A stretch of DNA of 59,426 nucleotides, from contig CAZOFH010000007.1 of the NCBI GenBank assembly GCA_964579205.1, positions 1 through 59,426 of the forward strand, read 5' to 3'. This document shows, piece by piece, positions 34,496 through 43,114 of this stretch. The position numbers and the translations under genes were made by a program. Position 1 is the first letter of the stretch. Every line of letters starts with the position of its first letter. The notes below the pieces were generated by a model. It worked only from the letters and a program-made list of their open reading frames with translations, was not told the DNA's origin and ran no database searches. This stretch comes from UBA7867 sp964579205 (lineage in GTDB: Bacteria; Bacillota; Clostridia; Christensenellales; UBA1242).

Positions 34496-35110
34496 TTAAT
34501 TTTGTGAGGCTGGCTCATCAATAACACTAGCACGATTAAAATCAATACACGGAAGACTAGATATCTTGCGCAAGACCTCTTCATCGTCTTTTATCAAACA
34601 GTCGTATTCGTCCTCAGTAGCAGTTTGCAGAGCAAAAAACACAATACTCTTGCCCCTACCCACACTCATACCGCTAGGGTACTTATCCTCCAAAATATCC
34701 TCGACTATGGCATTTTGACGAGAACCATTGTGCAAATGAGTGAATTTGAGCGTGCCACCCGGCGCAAAGCCCTTGTTATCGCGCAAAAGCCCGGCTATTG
34801 CCTCGTATACCTGATAAAACCAGCCGTTTTCGTAATCATCATCCTCGGTAAACTCCCAATCCTTGGGCATCACGCAATAAAACTCCGCCCCGGCTATCTT
34901 GGGGGGCATCGCCTTGCACTTGATATTCGAGAACCCGACCGACATCAAAACGTGATATGGGCGCTCCTCGGTAGGCAAAATATCGATAAAGCGAAAAACA
35001 TATTTGTCAAAACCGAGAGTAGCCTTGCGCTCGAATTGCCCCCACGTTTCCGCAATAAAATCCTCAATTTCTTGGATTCTTTTGATTTGTTTGTTTCTCA
35101 TAAAACTCAT
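34496..35110 (-). CDS. Suppressor-of-fused (SUFU) domain protein, candidate immunity protein
   Basis: A 204-aa soluble protein with the SUFU-family core: PTEERPYHVLMSVGFSNIK followed by GAEFYCVMPKDWEF, the pattern in which a proline/arginine-rich loop leads into a strand and an E-(F/L)-Y-x-x-(M/L)-P-x-x-W motif. Bacterial SUFU proteins are known as immunity proteins of polymorphic toxin systems. Here it is the last gene of a three-gene unit whose first gene encodes a membrane-anchored HNH-like nuclease, which fits that role. AAAGGAG lies eight bases before the ATG. The family assignment rests on motif recognition; the immunity role is inferred from the neighbour. Confidence 0.75.
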   Translation of the reverse strand: MSFMRNKQIKRIQEIEDFIAETWGQFERKATLGFDKYVFRFIDILPTEERPYHVLMSVGFSNIKCKAMPPKIAGAEFYCVMPKDWEFTEDDDYENGWFYQVYEAIAGLLRDNKGFAPGGTLKFTHLHNGSRQNAIVEDILEDKYPSGMSVGRGKSIVFFALQTATEDEYDCLIKDDEEVLRKISSLPCIDFNRASVIDEPASQN

Positions 35111-35213
35111 TTTGTCATCTCCTTTGTACGATTATATCAGCACTGCCAACTTTTCGCAAGACTTTTTAATGAATTTTATCAAAATCAGCACCACACGCAA
35201 AAAACAAATCAAA

Positions 35214-35915
35214 CTAGCGTTGCTTTTCGGCGGAATTGTCTTGAGTCGACTCTTGGGCTTTTTGAAACTCAACGATTTTGTCTAGTTTTGCCAAGGCATC
35301 ATCGCGCACAAGGTCGTGAATACCACGAATGACTTCGCGAGTAGGCGTAAACAGACCAAAATGCTGCTTTTTTATCCTCTTGACATAGAGCGGGAATTCA
35401 TCCATACTGCCGCGGTCGGCACCTGCCGCCCTGCCCAAAGTATTGATAGCATTGTCCTCAAACTCCTTTATGACACCCCGCACAAACTTTGCACCTTGCT
35501 TATTCTTTTCGCCCTTGTAAAAACTCTCAAGTCCAGTCATCAGAGTAGAAAGGATTTCAAAATACAAATTCTCGCAAAACACCTCGCCCGATACTTCGCC
35601 TACACTCTTGGTCCGCTCGACCTGTGTCGTGTAGGCATTGTTGGTATAAATCCTAAACGCCTCGACCAGATTATCAAAACGCTGCTGACTACTCTCGCTC
35701 TTCTCCTCGACAATCCGAAAATAGACATTGCCCGTAGGGAATTCCTCGCCGTTTTTTGCGACCTCGACCCCCACGCGACTACCATATAGCCTACCCTTTT
35801 GCCCACGCATCAAGATATCGCGGCGGTCTTGAAAAATGCAATCGCCCGCCTTCAAAATCATAAAGTAATCCGTACCCATATCTTTAAAAAAGAACACCGC
35901 ATCACAATCTTTCAT
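35214..35915 (-). CDS. Unknown protein of the nuclease/SUFU module (233 aa)
   Basis: No family recognised. A soluble protein with no signal peptide or membrane helix. The N-terminal third is beta-rich (DAVFFFKDMGTDYFMILK, GNVYFRIVEE). The middle and C-terminal parts are helical (NLYFEILSTLMTGLESFY, FVRGVIKEFEDNAINTL, ALAKLDKIVEFQKAQE), and the tail is Gln/Glu/Ser-rich. GAGGTG precedes the ATG. It lies 73 bases after the nuclease gene and about 100 bases before the SUFU gene, all on the same strand. It could be a second immunity protein, a chaperone or adaptor for the toxin, or unrelated. The middle position and shared transcription favour a function linked to the toxin. Confidence 0.72.
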   Translation of the reverse strand: MKDCDAVFFFKDMGTDYFMILKAGDCIFQDRRDILMRGQKGRLYGSRVGVEVAKNGEEFPTGNVYFRIVEEKSESSQQRFDNLVEAFRIYTNNAYTTQVERTKSVGEVSGEVFCENLYFEILSTLMTGLESFYKGEKNKQGAKFVRGVIKEFEDNAINTLGRAAGADRGSMDEFPLYVKRIKKQHFGLFTPTREVIRGIHDLVRDDALAKLDKIVEFQKAQESTQDNSAEKQR

Positions 35916-35988
35916 ATTTTCACCTCAAATAAGTAACATCTCATCACAATCTTTTGAATGATATTCTAATATCCCGAAATTTGGTGAC

Positions 35989-37251
35989 TCACAATCGCAA
36001 CGCAAAATCTTTTGATCCTTTGAGATGCTTGAATAATTTAACACCAATTTCGTACTGCTCTTCATAAGAAAACTTGCCGACATAATCTCTAAACCTAGTC
36101 GTACCATCAAAATGATATTTGGTCCCTTTTAAAATTTTATTTATCTCTTCCAAATGCGCTGTGGTAGAAGAATAAAATCCACTAATCTTTTTGTGCAAAG
36201 ACTTTGGAATACCCACAGTATTCAAATCAGTATGTATATCTACAGCCTTAAATTTACCATTTTCAATCTGTCGCTGCTCGACAAAATGGTGAATTTCTAC
36301 ATAATCATTGTCATTTTTGTATTTAGCGGCGAACTTAAATCTATTGCCATAAGCAGACTGATAATCTTTTCTGATACCATTGTCACCATTACAAGCATAC
36401 CGTTTTACTTTTATACTGCGCTTTCCATCTTTGACCGCAGATACGCTTTCATTTAGCAACTCGTCTAGCGACCGTCCCAATGTGTACTCAGATTTATTTT
36501 TGGGTAGTTTTTTACCCTTTTTAATTAATTTTGCACCTTTCGCAAGCAGTTTTCCTCCCAAGAATCCCGCTACACTACCCGCCGCTACCATCACAAAGCC
36601 TTCGACAACCACACACAAAAGCCCTTCTACAGTCACCTCTTCGCTAGTCAAATATTTATAAATATCATAAACCGCGATAGCAGTTACGAGTACATCAACT
36701 ATGACAAAAACTATGCGAAACGCAATCCAAAACCAACACTCTTGGGTACCATCCGCCCCCATACTCTCGAGAATCTCTCGCACATCATAGGTTACACCAT
36801 CGAATTCTACAGTTCCCACAAACTCGCCATCAATGTACTCGACATTCGAACTTGCAAAAACATTATCACTCGTACCATTACCATAGTCTAATACTAGATT
36901 GACCTCACCCTCATTGGTGATGGTATCAATTTTTGTTAATCCAGATACCGCAATATTCTGCGACTCTTTGTCAGAAGTAAAAACTATATCAGACAAATTT
37001 GACCCAGCCAATTTGAATGTAGTAGCGACAACTTTTTGACTATCGTCCTCGCTAGACAATACCTCAATAGAATCAAACTGTTCATACAAATACGAAAAAT
37101 CCACTCTTTCGATTTGAACTGCTGCCATATCATAATCAGGGCTTATTGTCGCTTTACTCTGCAAATGAGTCGCCAAAACAATAGACAAACCAATCACAAC
37201 AATGACTAGCATCGAAATAACAAAAAGCCAACTTTTGTGAAACGCTCTCAT
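35989..37251 (-). CDS. Membrane-anchored protein with C-terminal HNH/endonuclease VII-like domain, candidate toxin
   Basis: A 420-aa protein. A membrane helix at residues 8-28 is followed by an exported-looking beta-rich domain (about 30-165). Two further hydrophobic stretches (about 173-200 and 207-240, Gly/Ala-rich) precede a basic linker (KLIKKGKKLPKNK). Residues 280-420 form a domain with VEIHHFVEQRQ (His321, His322), an NTVGIPKSLHKKISGFYSS block (Asn344, His353) and a helical end. This H-H ... N ... H arrangement is typical of HNH/endonuclease VII-type toxin domains at the C-terminus of polymorphic toxins. A trafficking/linker/nuclease build plus a SUFU neighbour suggests contact or delivered killing, though the TM topology is unusual. 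GGAGG precedes the ATG. The nuclease assignment is by motif only. Confidence 0.72.
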   Translation of the reverse strand: MRAFHKSWLFVISMLVIVVIGLSIVLATHLQSKATISPDYDMAAVQIERVDFSYLYEQFDSIEVLSSEDDSQKVVATTFKLAGSNLSDIVFTSDKESQNIAVSGLTKIDTITNEGEVNLVLDYGNGTSDNVFASSNVEYIDGEFVGTVEFDGVTYDVREILESMGADGTQECWFWIAFRIVFVIVDVLVTAIAVYDIYKYLTSEEVTVEGLLCVVVEGFVMVAAGSVAGFLGGKLLAKGAKLIKKGKKLPKNKSEYTLGRSLDELLNESVSAVKDGKRSIKVKRYACNGDNGIRKDYQSAYGNRFKFAAKYKNDNDYVEIHHFVEQRQIENGKFKAVDIHTDLNTVGIPKSLHKKISGFYSSTTAHLEEINKILKGTKYHFDGTTRFRDYVGKFSYEEQYEIGVKLFKHLKGSKDFALRL

Positions 37252-37283
37252 AATACCTCCAAAAAACCTTTTTCCATACCCTT

Positions 37284-37312
37284 ATCATACAAAAAAAGCC
37301 AAACTTTGTCAA
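37284..37312 (-). promoter_or_regulatory. Promoter of the nuclease/SUFU module
   Basis: Minus strand: TTGACA (37312-37307), 17-bp spacer, TATGAT (37289-37284), 33 bases before the start at 37251. A near-consensus sigma-A promoter, independent of the surrounding operon. Confidence 0.78.
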
Positions 37313-37519
37313 CCGAATGGCGCAAGTTTTGTGGAGACCGAGGCGATAGCGCTTCTTGAGGGCTTTCTCATACCGAAAGGGATAGAAAAAATCGATCGAA
37401 AAGCACCATCAATAACACCATACAACGATAAATCACCAACCCAGCCAAATCTAAAATCACAGCATCACAAAAATCAAAACCACTAAAAAACAAAAGCCTC
37501 GAAAAATCAAAGCCTCGAA

Positions 37520-37546
37520 AAAAACAAAAAAGCCACCGTTGCGGTG
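37520..37546 (-). terminator. Terminator downstream of rpe
   Basis: CACCG (37534-37538) pairs with CGGTG (37542-37546). On the minus strand it is followed by GCTTTTTTGTTTTTTT. It lies about 155 bases past the rpe stop. Confidence 0.6.
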
Positions 37547-37701
37547 ACGAGTGGAGGCAAGGTATTTTTAGCCTCCGATAACCTTTTTGCCAAATATCAG
37601 CCTAAAGAACCCGCGCAAAAACTTTGGCGCTTTGATAACGATTATGCGCACAGCCATCCCCCCTTTTTTATTCTTTATGACAGCGAGGGGATTTTTGTGA
37701 A

Positions 37702-38373
37702 TTATTCGGCAGAATATTTGATATATTCGATTAGGTCGCGCCTATCGTCTGCGGTATACATTGCGCTACCGAGCACCACGACATCGGCACCTAGTGAAGC
37801 GACTGTAGTCACATTCTTGCGATTGATGCCACCATCCACCTCGATGAGATACTCGTAGCCCATTTTGGTGCGTATAGAATTGAGTTCTGCAATTTTGCTA
37901 CTAGCATTAGGCAAAAACGGCTGCCCGCTTTTCCCAGGCTCGACACTCATCACCAGCACCATATCGACAAAAGGCAATAGCGAATGAATCGCATCGATCG
38001 GCGTACTCGGATTGATAGCGATGCCGGCACGGCTACCCAAATCGTGGATTAGATTGATAGCGTTCATCATCTCTATTTTGCTATCGAATGCCTCGTAATG
38101 CACTGTGAGGCTAGTCGCACCAGCCTTGACAAATGCAGGAATTCTTTCTATCGGGTCGACCACCATCAGATGCACATCCATAGGCATATTGACACGCCTA
38201 GCGACCAGTGATAGAGCCATATCGTCAAAAGTTTTGTCAGCAACGAACTTGCCATCCATAATATCGCAGTGCAACCAATCCGCCCCGTCCGCCAGCAGCG
38301 ACTTTGCATATTCTAGCAGGTCGCCCAAAGGGCACGGGTGCGTACTCGGTGCAATCAAAATTTGTTTACTCAT
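37702..38373 (-). CDS. rpe: Ribulose-phosphate 3-epimerase
   Basis: Pentose phosphate pathway enzyme interconverting ribulose 5-phosphate and xylulose 5-phosphate. The 223-aa TIM barrel carries HCDIMDGKFV (metal His, catalytic Asp), MDVHLMV, MSVEPGKSGQPFLP (phosphate loop; the usual form is PGFGGQ, so this one is slightly divergent) and EVDGGIN with the second catalytic Asp. ATG at 38373 is chosen for the AAGGAGG nine bases upstream; the frame stays open 18 codons further but inside rsgA. It overlaps the rsgA end by 8 bases and is the last gene of the gatC-rpe operon. Confidence 0.95.
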   Translation of the reverse strand: MSKQILIAPSTHPCPLGDLLEYAKSLLADGADWLHCDIMDGKFVADKTFDDMALSLVARRVNMPMDVHLMVVDPIERIPAFVKAGATSLTVHYEAFDSKIEMMNAINLIHDLGSRAGIAINPSTPIDAIHSLLPFVDMVLVMSVEPGKSGQPFLPNASSKIAELNSIRTKMGYEYLIEVDGGINRKNVTTVASLGADVVVLGSAMYTADDRRDLIEYIKYSAE

Positions 38374-39211
38374 ATTTGTTGTCCTCCTTTTCTTTTGCGC
38401 AGCGGTACAATTCACAATACCTCTCATACCGCTGCAAATTCATCTCGCCCGACGCGACAGCCCTTTTGACCGCGCAAATATCCACACTCTCACCCAAGTG
38501 ATTGCAATCGCGATACTTGCACGCGCTAGAGTATTTGCCCAACTCTACCGTGTAGTCTATCACGTCCTCAGGCAAAAAATCATCCAACTCAAAGGCGCTA
38601 AAACCCGGGGTATCCGCTATCATTCCCCTGTTATCTAGCACAAAAATCTCGCTATGTCTAGTGGTATTTTTGCCGCGAGCGGTACGGGCACTGAGTTCGC
38701 CTACCGCCATAGTAGAATTGGGCAAAAGCACTCGCAATAGGCTAGTCTTGCCCACGGCGGACTGACCCGCAAAAATCGCGAACTTGCCATCCGTCCTCTG
38801 CAAAATCGGCAAAACACCGTCTTCGCCACGCTTTGCACAAACGCCAAAAACGGGGCAAACAGCGTCATACTGGCTATGCAGAATCGCCAAAAACTCCTCT
38901 GACGCGCTCAAGTCCATTTTGTTACACAAAATCACTGGCTCAATCCCCGAACGGAAAAACTTGAGCAACAATTTGTCAATCAGTAAAAAATCTGGCGCCG
39001 GCACGACTGCCACCACGATAAAAGCGACATCAACATTTGCCACTGGCGGGCGCACCAATTCATTTTTGCGCGGCAGCACCTTTTCCACTACTCCGAGGCT
39101 ATCATCGACCTCGACAAAATCGCCCACCTTGAGCCGACCAGTTTTCAACTTTTTCCGTGCAAAATACGTGCTGACGCCACGCTCACTCAGTGCGACGAAC
39201 TCACCAGCCAC
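38366..39211 (-). CDS. rsgA: Ribosome small subunit-dependent GTPase RsgA
   Basis: Circularly permuted GTPase that checks late 30S maturation. It has an N-terminal OB fold, NKMD (97-100) ahead of the P-loop GQSAVGKTS (149-157), DTPGF, and a C-terminal zinc site (CKYRDCNHLGE...C). The annotated start is GTG at 39209-39211, but the codons just upstream (IIQARIIKAV) read like the true N-terminus of the family, which begins with a G-x-I-I-K-x strand. No ATG, GTG or TTG is available there: the frame runs back to the priA stop at 39251. An ATT start near 39235-39238 with AAAAGGGG upstream is therefore possible. It lies between priA and rpe. Confidence 0.93.
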   Translation of the reverse strand: MAGEFVALSERGVSTYFARKKLKTGRLKVGDFVEVDDSLGVVEKVLPRKNELVRPPVANVDVAFIVVAVVPAPDFLLIDKLLLKFFRSGIEPVILCNKMDLSASEEFLAILHSQYDAVCPVFGVCAKRGEDGVLPILQRTDGKFAIFAGQSAVGKTSLLRVLLPNSTMAVGELSARTARGKNTTRHSEIFVLDNRGMIADTPGFSAFELDDFLPEDVIDYTVELGKYSSACKYRDCNHLGESVDICAVKRAVASGEMNLQRYERYCELYRCAKEKEDNKYE

Positions 39212-39250
39212 GGCTTTGATAATCCTTGCTTGAATAATCCTATACCCCTT

Positions 39251-41446
39251 TTATGACATACTCCCCGGATTGGTCTCGACAAAAATGCTGCATTTGGGAT
39301 GATTGTCCTTGGCGACTATGTCATAGATTTTATCGACAATTTTTTGTTCATTATTTAATCTAAAACGCAATATAATCTGAAATCTAAATTTATTCTCAAT
39401 CTTGCTAACAGGCGAACTCATAGCCCTACAATACAAAAAGTCATCGCCGAATTCCGCCCGCACTGCCCCGATTTGGTCAAAAAGCCGCGTAGTCGTGGCA
39501 TGAGCATCATCTCGCTCGCTAGACACAATAAGTAGTCTAATAATTTTTGAAAATGGCGGGAAAGCGGTGACCTCACGCAGATTGATTTCCTTTGCATAAA
39601 AGCCCAAATAGTCATAATTGGACGCAAAACGATACACGTAATGGCGCGGTGTATAAGTCTGCAAAATGACTCGCCCATCTTTCTCCGCGCGCCCAGCCCT
39701 GCCTGCCACCTGTGTAATCAACTGAAACGCCCTCTCGGGAGCGCGATAATCACTAAAATGGAGCGACATATCGGCATTGACTATACCCACTAGCGTCACA
39801 TTCGGAAAATCGTGACCTTTGGCAATCATCTGAGTGCCCACCAGCACGCACGGCTTGGTCTCGGCAAACTTTTGCAAGATATCGTTTAGGTCATTTTTGT
39901 TTTTGGTTGTGTCAAAATCCATCCGCAAAACGGTGACATTAGGAAAACGCAGTCGCAATTCCTCCACCACTTTTTGCGTACCTATCGACCCCATCCTCAG
40001 ATAACTACTGCCACACTCAGGACAATTCGTCAGCGCTCGATAACGCCTATGGCAATAATGGCATTTTAGTTCGTCATCGTCCTTGTGATACACTAGCGAA
40101 ACATCACAGTCCTGACATTTTGCGACATAACCGCACTCGCGGCATATCATATAACTCGAAAACCCGCGGCGATTGAGAAAAAGCATCGCCTGATTACCAC
40201 TGTCAAAGCAGTCTTTTAGTTCACGCAGCAAAGTTTCACTAAAAATGCCGGTATTGCCGCAACGCATTTCGTCACACATATTGACTATCTTTATCACGGG
40301 CATAGGGCGGCTATTCGCACGATTTGGCAAGGTATGCAGCACATACTCGCCCGATTTTGCCAACCTAAAAGACTCGAGGCTCGGGGTCGCGCTACCAAAA
40401 ATCACTGGGCAGTGATTGTACTCGCCGCGCAAGCGTGCGACTGTATGCGTCTCATATCTAGGGTTTGACTCCGCCTTGTAACTAGGGTCATGCTCTTCAT
40501 CGAGAATAATGACTCCCAAATCACTCAACGGGGCAAAAACGGCACTCCGAGCGCCTATCGCAATCTTGGCTACCCCGGTACGCAGCCTCTGCCATTCATC
40601 AAACCGCTCGCCCGCGCTCAAGCCACTATGCAATATCGACACAATCGACCCAAAGCGCGCTGTAAAGGTAGACAGTACTTGCGGCGTCAGTGAAATCTCT
40701 GGCACCAAAAGTATGGCTGTCTTGCCCTCGCGCAAAACTTGGCTAATGATATGCATATAGACCTCAGTCTTGCCCGAACCAGTTACCCCAAATAATAGAT
40801 GTGTACGTTCCCTTTGTGCCAAAATCGCATCGACAGCATTATTCTGCTCCGAACTGAGGGTGACGATTTTGTCCTGCCTAGCATAGACCTTTGGGCTACG
40901 CAATTTGTTGACAGTAGTTAGTCTCAAGCAGCCGTCGTCTATCAATTTTTTGACATTGCTCGCGCCATATTTTTTGTTTAAATCCGCCTGCGGATAACTC
41001 TCTCCCACTACGAGATTTGCGAGCAGCGCCATTTGCTTGGTCGCGTTTTTGCGGACTGACAAAAGCCGCTCCTCTGCATTAAAATCTTCGCTCACAGTCA
41101 AATAGTTGATATACAGGGGCTTGGCAGTGCCATTGCGCAACTGTGACGGGATAAACAAGCGCATACAGTCGATATTCCGCAAGTGAAAAATACGCCTCAG
41201 TTTGTCATTCAACTCCACAAATTCAGGCAAAATCACAGGATAATCATCAATATTGCTAATTACACTCTTTAATACAGAACTATCCAAGTGGCTACTCTCT
41301 TTGAGCCGCAACACATAGCCCTCGATTATCCTCTTGCCAAAAGGCACATACACTCTATAGCCCGCGCAAGTATCAGAAAGAGCGACATAATCGTACACCT
41401 TGTCCACTTGTTCATTCTGTATATCCACAATGACTTCGGCGATCAT
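39251..41446 (-). CDS. priA: Primosomal protein N' (PriA helicase)
   Basis: Replication-restart helicase that recognises stalled forks. The 731-aa protein has Walker A FGVTGSGKT (about 219-227), DEEHD, SATPSLES, eight zinc-binding cysteines (CRECGYVAKCQDC ... CHYCHRRY ... CPECGSSYL), motif V/VI sequences (GTQMIAKGHDFPNV and QVAGRAGRAEKDG) and a C-terminal domain. The N-terminal 3'-end-binding domain is also present. GGGAGGAG lies before the ATG. It is 16 bases downstream of rpoZ, a neighbour pair conserved in Bacillota. Between priA and rsgA the usual coaBC, def, fmt and rsmB genes are absent. Confidence 0.97.
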   Translation of the reverse strand: MIAEVIVDIQNEQVDKVYDYVALSDTCAGYRVYVPFGKRIIEGYVLRLKESSHLDSSVLKSVISNIDDYPVILPEFVELNDKLRRIFHLRNIDCMRLFIPSQLRNGTAKPLYINYLTVSEDFNAEERLLSVRKNATKQMALLANLVVGESYPQADLNKKYGASNVKKLIDDGCLRLTTVNKLRSPKVYARQDKIVTLSSEQNNAVDAILAQRERTHLLFGVTGSGKTEVYMHIISQVLREGKTAILLVPEISLTPQVLSTFTARFGSIVSILHSGLSAGERFDEWQRLRTGVAKIAIGARSAVFAPLSDLGVIILDEEHDPSYKAESNPRYETHTVARLRGEYNHCPVIFGSATPSLESFRLAKSGEYVLHTLPNRANSRPMPVIKIVNMCDEMRCGNTGIFSETLLRELKDCFDSGNQAMLFLNRRGFSSYMICRECGYVAKCQDCDVSLVYHKDDDELKCHYCHRRYRALTNCPECGSSYLRMGSIGTQKVVEELRLRFPNVTVLRMDFDTTKNKNDLNDILQKFAETKPCVLVGTQMIAKGHDFPNVTLVGIVNADMSLHFSDYRAPERAFQLITQVAGRAGRAEKDGRVILQTYTPRHYVYRFASNYDYLGFYAKEINLREVTAFPPFSKIIRLLIVSSERDDAHATTTRLFDQIGAVRAEFGDDFLYCRAMSSPVSKIENKFRFQIILRFRLNNEQKIVDKIYDIVAKDNHPKCSIFVETNPGSMS

Positions 41447-41461
41447 CCCGCTCCTCCCAAA

Positions 41462-41689
41462 TTACAAACTATTGTCCTCAGGCTTTACCTTGCCCTCGTA
41501 TACCTCTTCTGCAGCAATAGCGATGACCTTTGGATCCTTGTCATTTGGCTCGCCCATCAAGTACTCGCTATTGAGCATCTTTGCCCTTTTTGAAATAAGG
41601 CAAGTAAGCAAAAACTTGTTGCCTACTTTTTGAGTCAACTCGTCAATCGGTGGCTCCATCATTACATAATCTTTGTCTTCGTATTCCAT
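41462..41689 (-). CDS. rpoZ: DNA-directed RNA polymerase omega subunit
   Basis: A 75-aa subunit that assists RNA polymerase assembly. MEPPIDELTQKVGNKFLLTCLISKRAKML is the omega signature, followed by PKVIAIAAEEVYEGKV. AGGAG lies six bases before the ATG. It is positioned between gatB and priA, with a 10-base gap to gatB; the usual upstream neighbour gmk is not present. Confidence 0.92.
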   Translation of the reverse strand: MEYEDKDYVMMEPPIDELTQKVGNKFLLTCLISKRAKMLNSEYLMGEPNDKDPKVIAIAAEEVYEGKVKPEDNSL

Positions 41690-41698
41690 ACAAAACTC

Positions 41699-43114
41699 CT
41701 ATTTAATCAATTCATTCACAATTTCATTTACCATTTGCGGATTGGCTTTGCCCTGAGTCGCGCGCATCGCCTGCCCTACAAAAAACGCCATAGTCTTGGC
41801 ATTGCCGGCACGCAATTCTGCCACAGCCTTTGGATTGGCATCCACAATACCTCGGATGACCTCGCGCAGAGCGCCACTGTCATTCATCTGTTTTAGCCCC
41901 AAAGTCTCGACTAATTCGGCGGGGTCGCCACCTTCGCTCCACAAAATATCAAAAATTTTGCGCGCGCCAGCCTGATTTATCTCTTGTGCCTTGTACAACT
42001 TGAGCATCTTGGCTAATGCTGAGGCAGAAATCGCGATATTCTTTTCCTCGTCCTCGATAGCGTTTAACTTTTTAAACACTTCGGCAGTTATCCAGTTGCA
42101 TACGAATTTTGGCTCATCAAACTCGCCTATCACCGCCTCAAAAAAGTCGGCATATTTTTTGTCCGCAGTCAAGAGGTCGGCGTCTTGCTCACTCAGCCCA
42201 AGACCTAGATATCTCTTTTTGCGCTCAGGAGCGAGTTCGGGCAGTTTTTCTCTAATTGACTCGATATACTCGTCGCTCACAGTGAGAGGAATGAGGTCAG
42301 GGTCAGGGAAATATCTATAATCTTGACTATCCTCCTTGGTACGCATCGAAAAGGTCTTGCCCTTGGCATCGTCCCAGCGGCGAGTCTCTTGGACAACCTC
42401 GCCCCCACTCTCCAAGACGTCGATTTGCCTCTGCGCCTCATAGCGAATGGCGTGTAGCACTGCTCGGAATGAATTTAGATTCTTTAGTTCTGTCCTAGTG
42501 CCTAGAGGCTCGCCCGGCTTGTTGACCGAAATATTCACATCAAAGCGGATGCTACCCTCTTGCATTTTGCAGTCGCTGACGCCGACATACAGCAGAGTAT
42601 TGCGCAACTTCTCTAGGTACGCCACAGCCTCCTCAGCGCTATTCATATCAGGCTCAGATACAATCTCAATGAGCGGCACGCCGCCACGATTGTAGTCTAC
42701 CATAGTACCTTGGGTACTGTGTATCAATTTGCCGGCATCTTCCTCCAAATGGATCCTATTGAGTCTAATAAATTTCTTTTTGCCATCCACCTCGATTTCC
42801 AAGCCCCCACCCAAGCAAAGCGGATACTCTAGTTGCGAAATCTGATACGCCTTGCACAAATCTGGGTAAAAGTAATTCTTGCGCTCAAAAACTGAGTAAT
42901 TATTTATCTTGCACCCCACTGCCAAGCCCATCAAAATCGCTCTCTCCACCGCGTCACGATTGAGCACGGGCAGCGCGCCCGGCATAGCAGTACATACAGG
43001 GCAACAATGAGTATTTGGCTCGCCGCCGAACTCATTTTTGCAACCACAAAAGCACTTTGTACGGGTATTGAGTTCGCTGTGAACCTCTAGCCCAATGACT
43101 GTATTATATTGCAT
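41699..43114 (-). CDS. gatB: Asp-tRNA(Asn)/Glu-tRNA(Gln) amidotransferase subunit B
   Basis: tRNA-binding and kinase-like subunit that activates mischarged Glu-tRNA(Gln) or Asp-tRNA(Asn). The 471-aa length is near the family's 475-480. Signatures: GLEVHSELNTRTKCFCGC, CCPVCTAMPGALPVLN, DYNRGGVPLIEIVSEPD and RWDDAKGKTFSMRTKEDSQDYRYFPDPDL. The C-terminal YqeY-like tRNA-binding tail (GKANPQMVNEIVNELI) is intact. Its ATG directly follows the gatA stop, so translation is coupled. Confidence 0.98.
   Translation of the reverse strand: MQYNTVIGLEVHSELNTRTKCFCGCKNEFGGEPNTHCCPVCTAMPGALPVLNRDAVERAILMGLAVGCKINNYSVFERKNYFYPDLCKAYQISQLEYPLCLGGGLEIEVDGKKKFIRLNRIHLEEDAGKLIHSTQGTMVDYNRGGVPLIEIVSEPDMNSAEEAVAYLEKLRNTLLYVGVSDCKMQEGSIRFDVNISVNKPGEPLGTRTELKNLNSFRAVLHAIRYEAQRQIDVLESGGEVVQETRRWDDAKGKTFSMRTKEDSQDYRYFPDPDLIPLTVSDEYIESIREKLPELAPERKKRYLGLGLSEQDADLLTADKKYADFFEAVIGEFDEPKFVCNWITAEVFKKLNAIEDEEKNIAISASALAKMLKLYKAQEINQAGARKIFDILWSEGGDPAELVETLGLKQMNDSGALREVIRGIVDANPKAVAELRAGNAKTMAFFVGQAMRATQGKANPQMVNEIVNELIK

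Larger units (their letters stand above)
37252..37701. other. Non-coding interval between the module and rpe
   Basis: 450 bases without a convincing gene: the promoter of the nuclease module (37284-37312), AT-rich low-complexity sequence with a doubled AAAGCCTCGAAAAA motif (about 37493 and 37509), a terminator for rpe (37520-37546), and a GGAGGC...GCCTCC hairpin (37552-37575). The spoVM and thiN genes found here in Bacillus were not seen. Confidence 0.45.

Noticed and set aside
34390..34584. Short minus-strand frame with a hydrophobic start near the SUFU gene
   Set aside because: It overlaps the SUFU gene and its terminator, and lacks a ribosome-binding site.
37544..37858. Plus-strand frame crossing the rpe 3' end
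   Set aside because: Half of it is the complement of rpe. The rest has hairpins and no ribosome-binding site.
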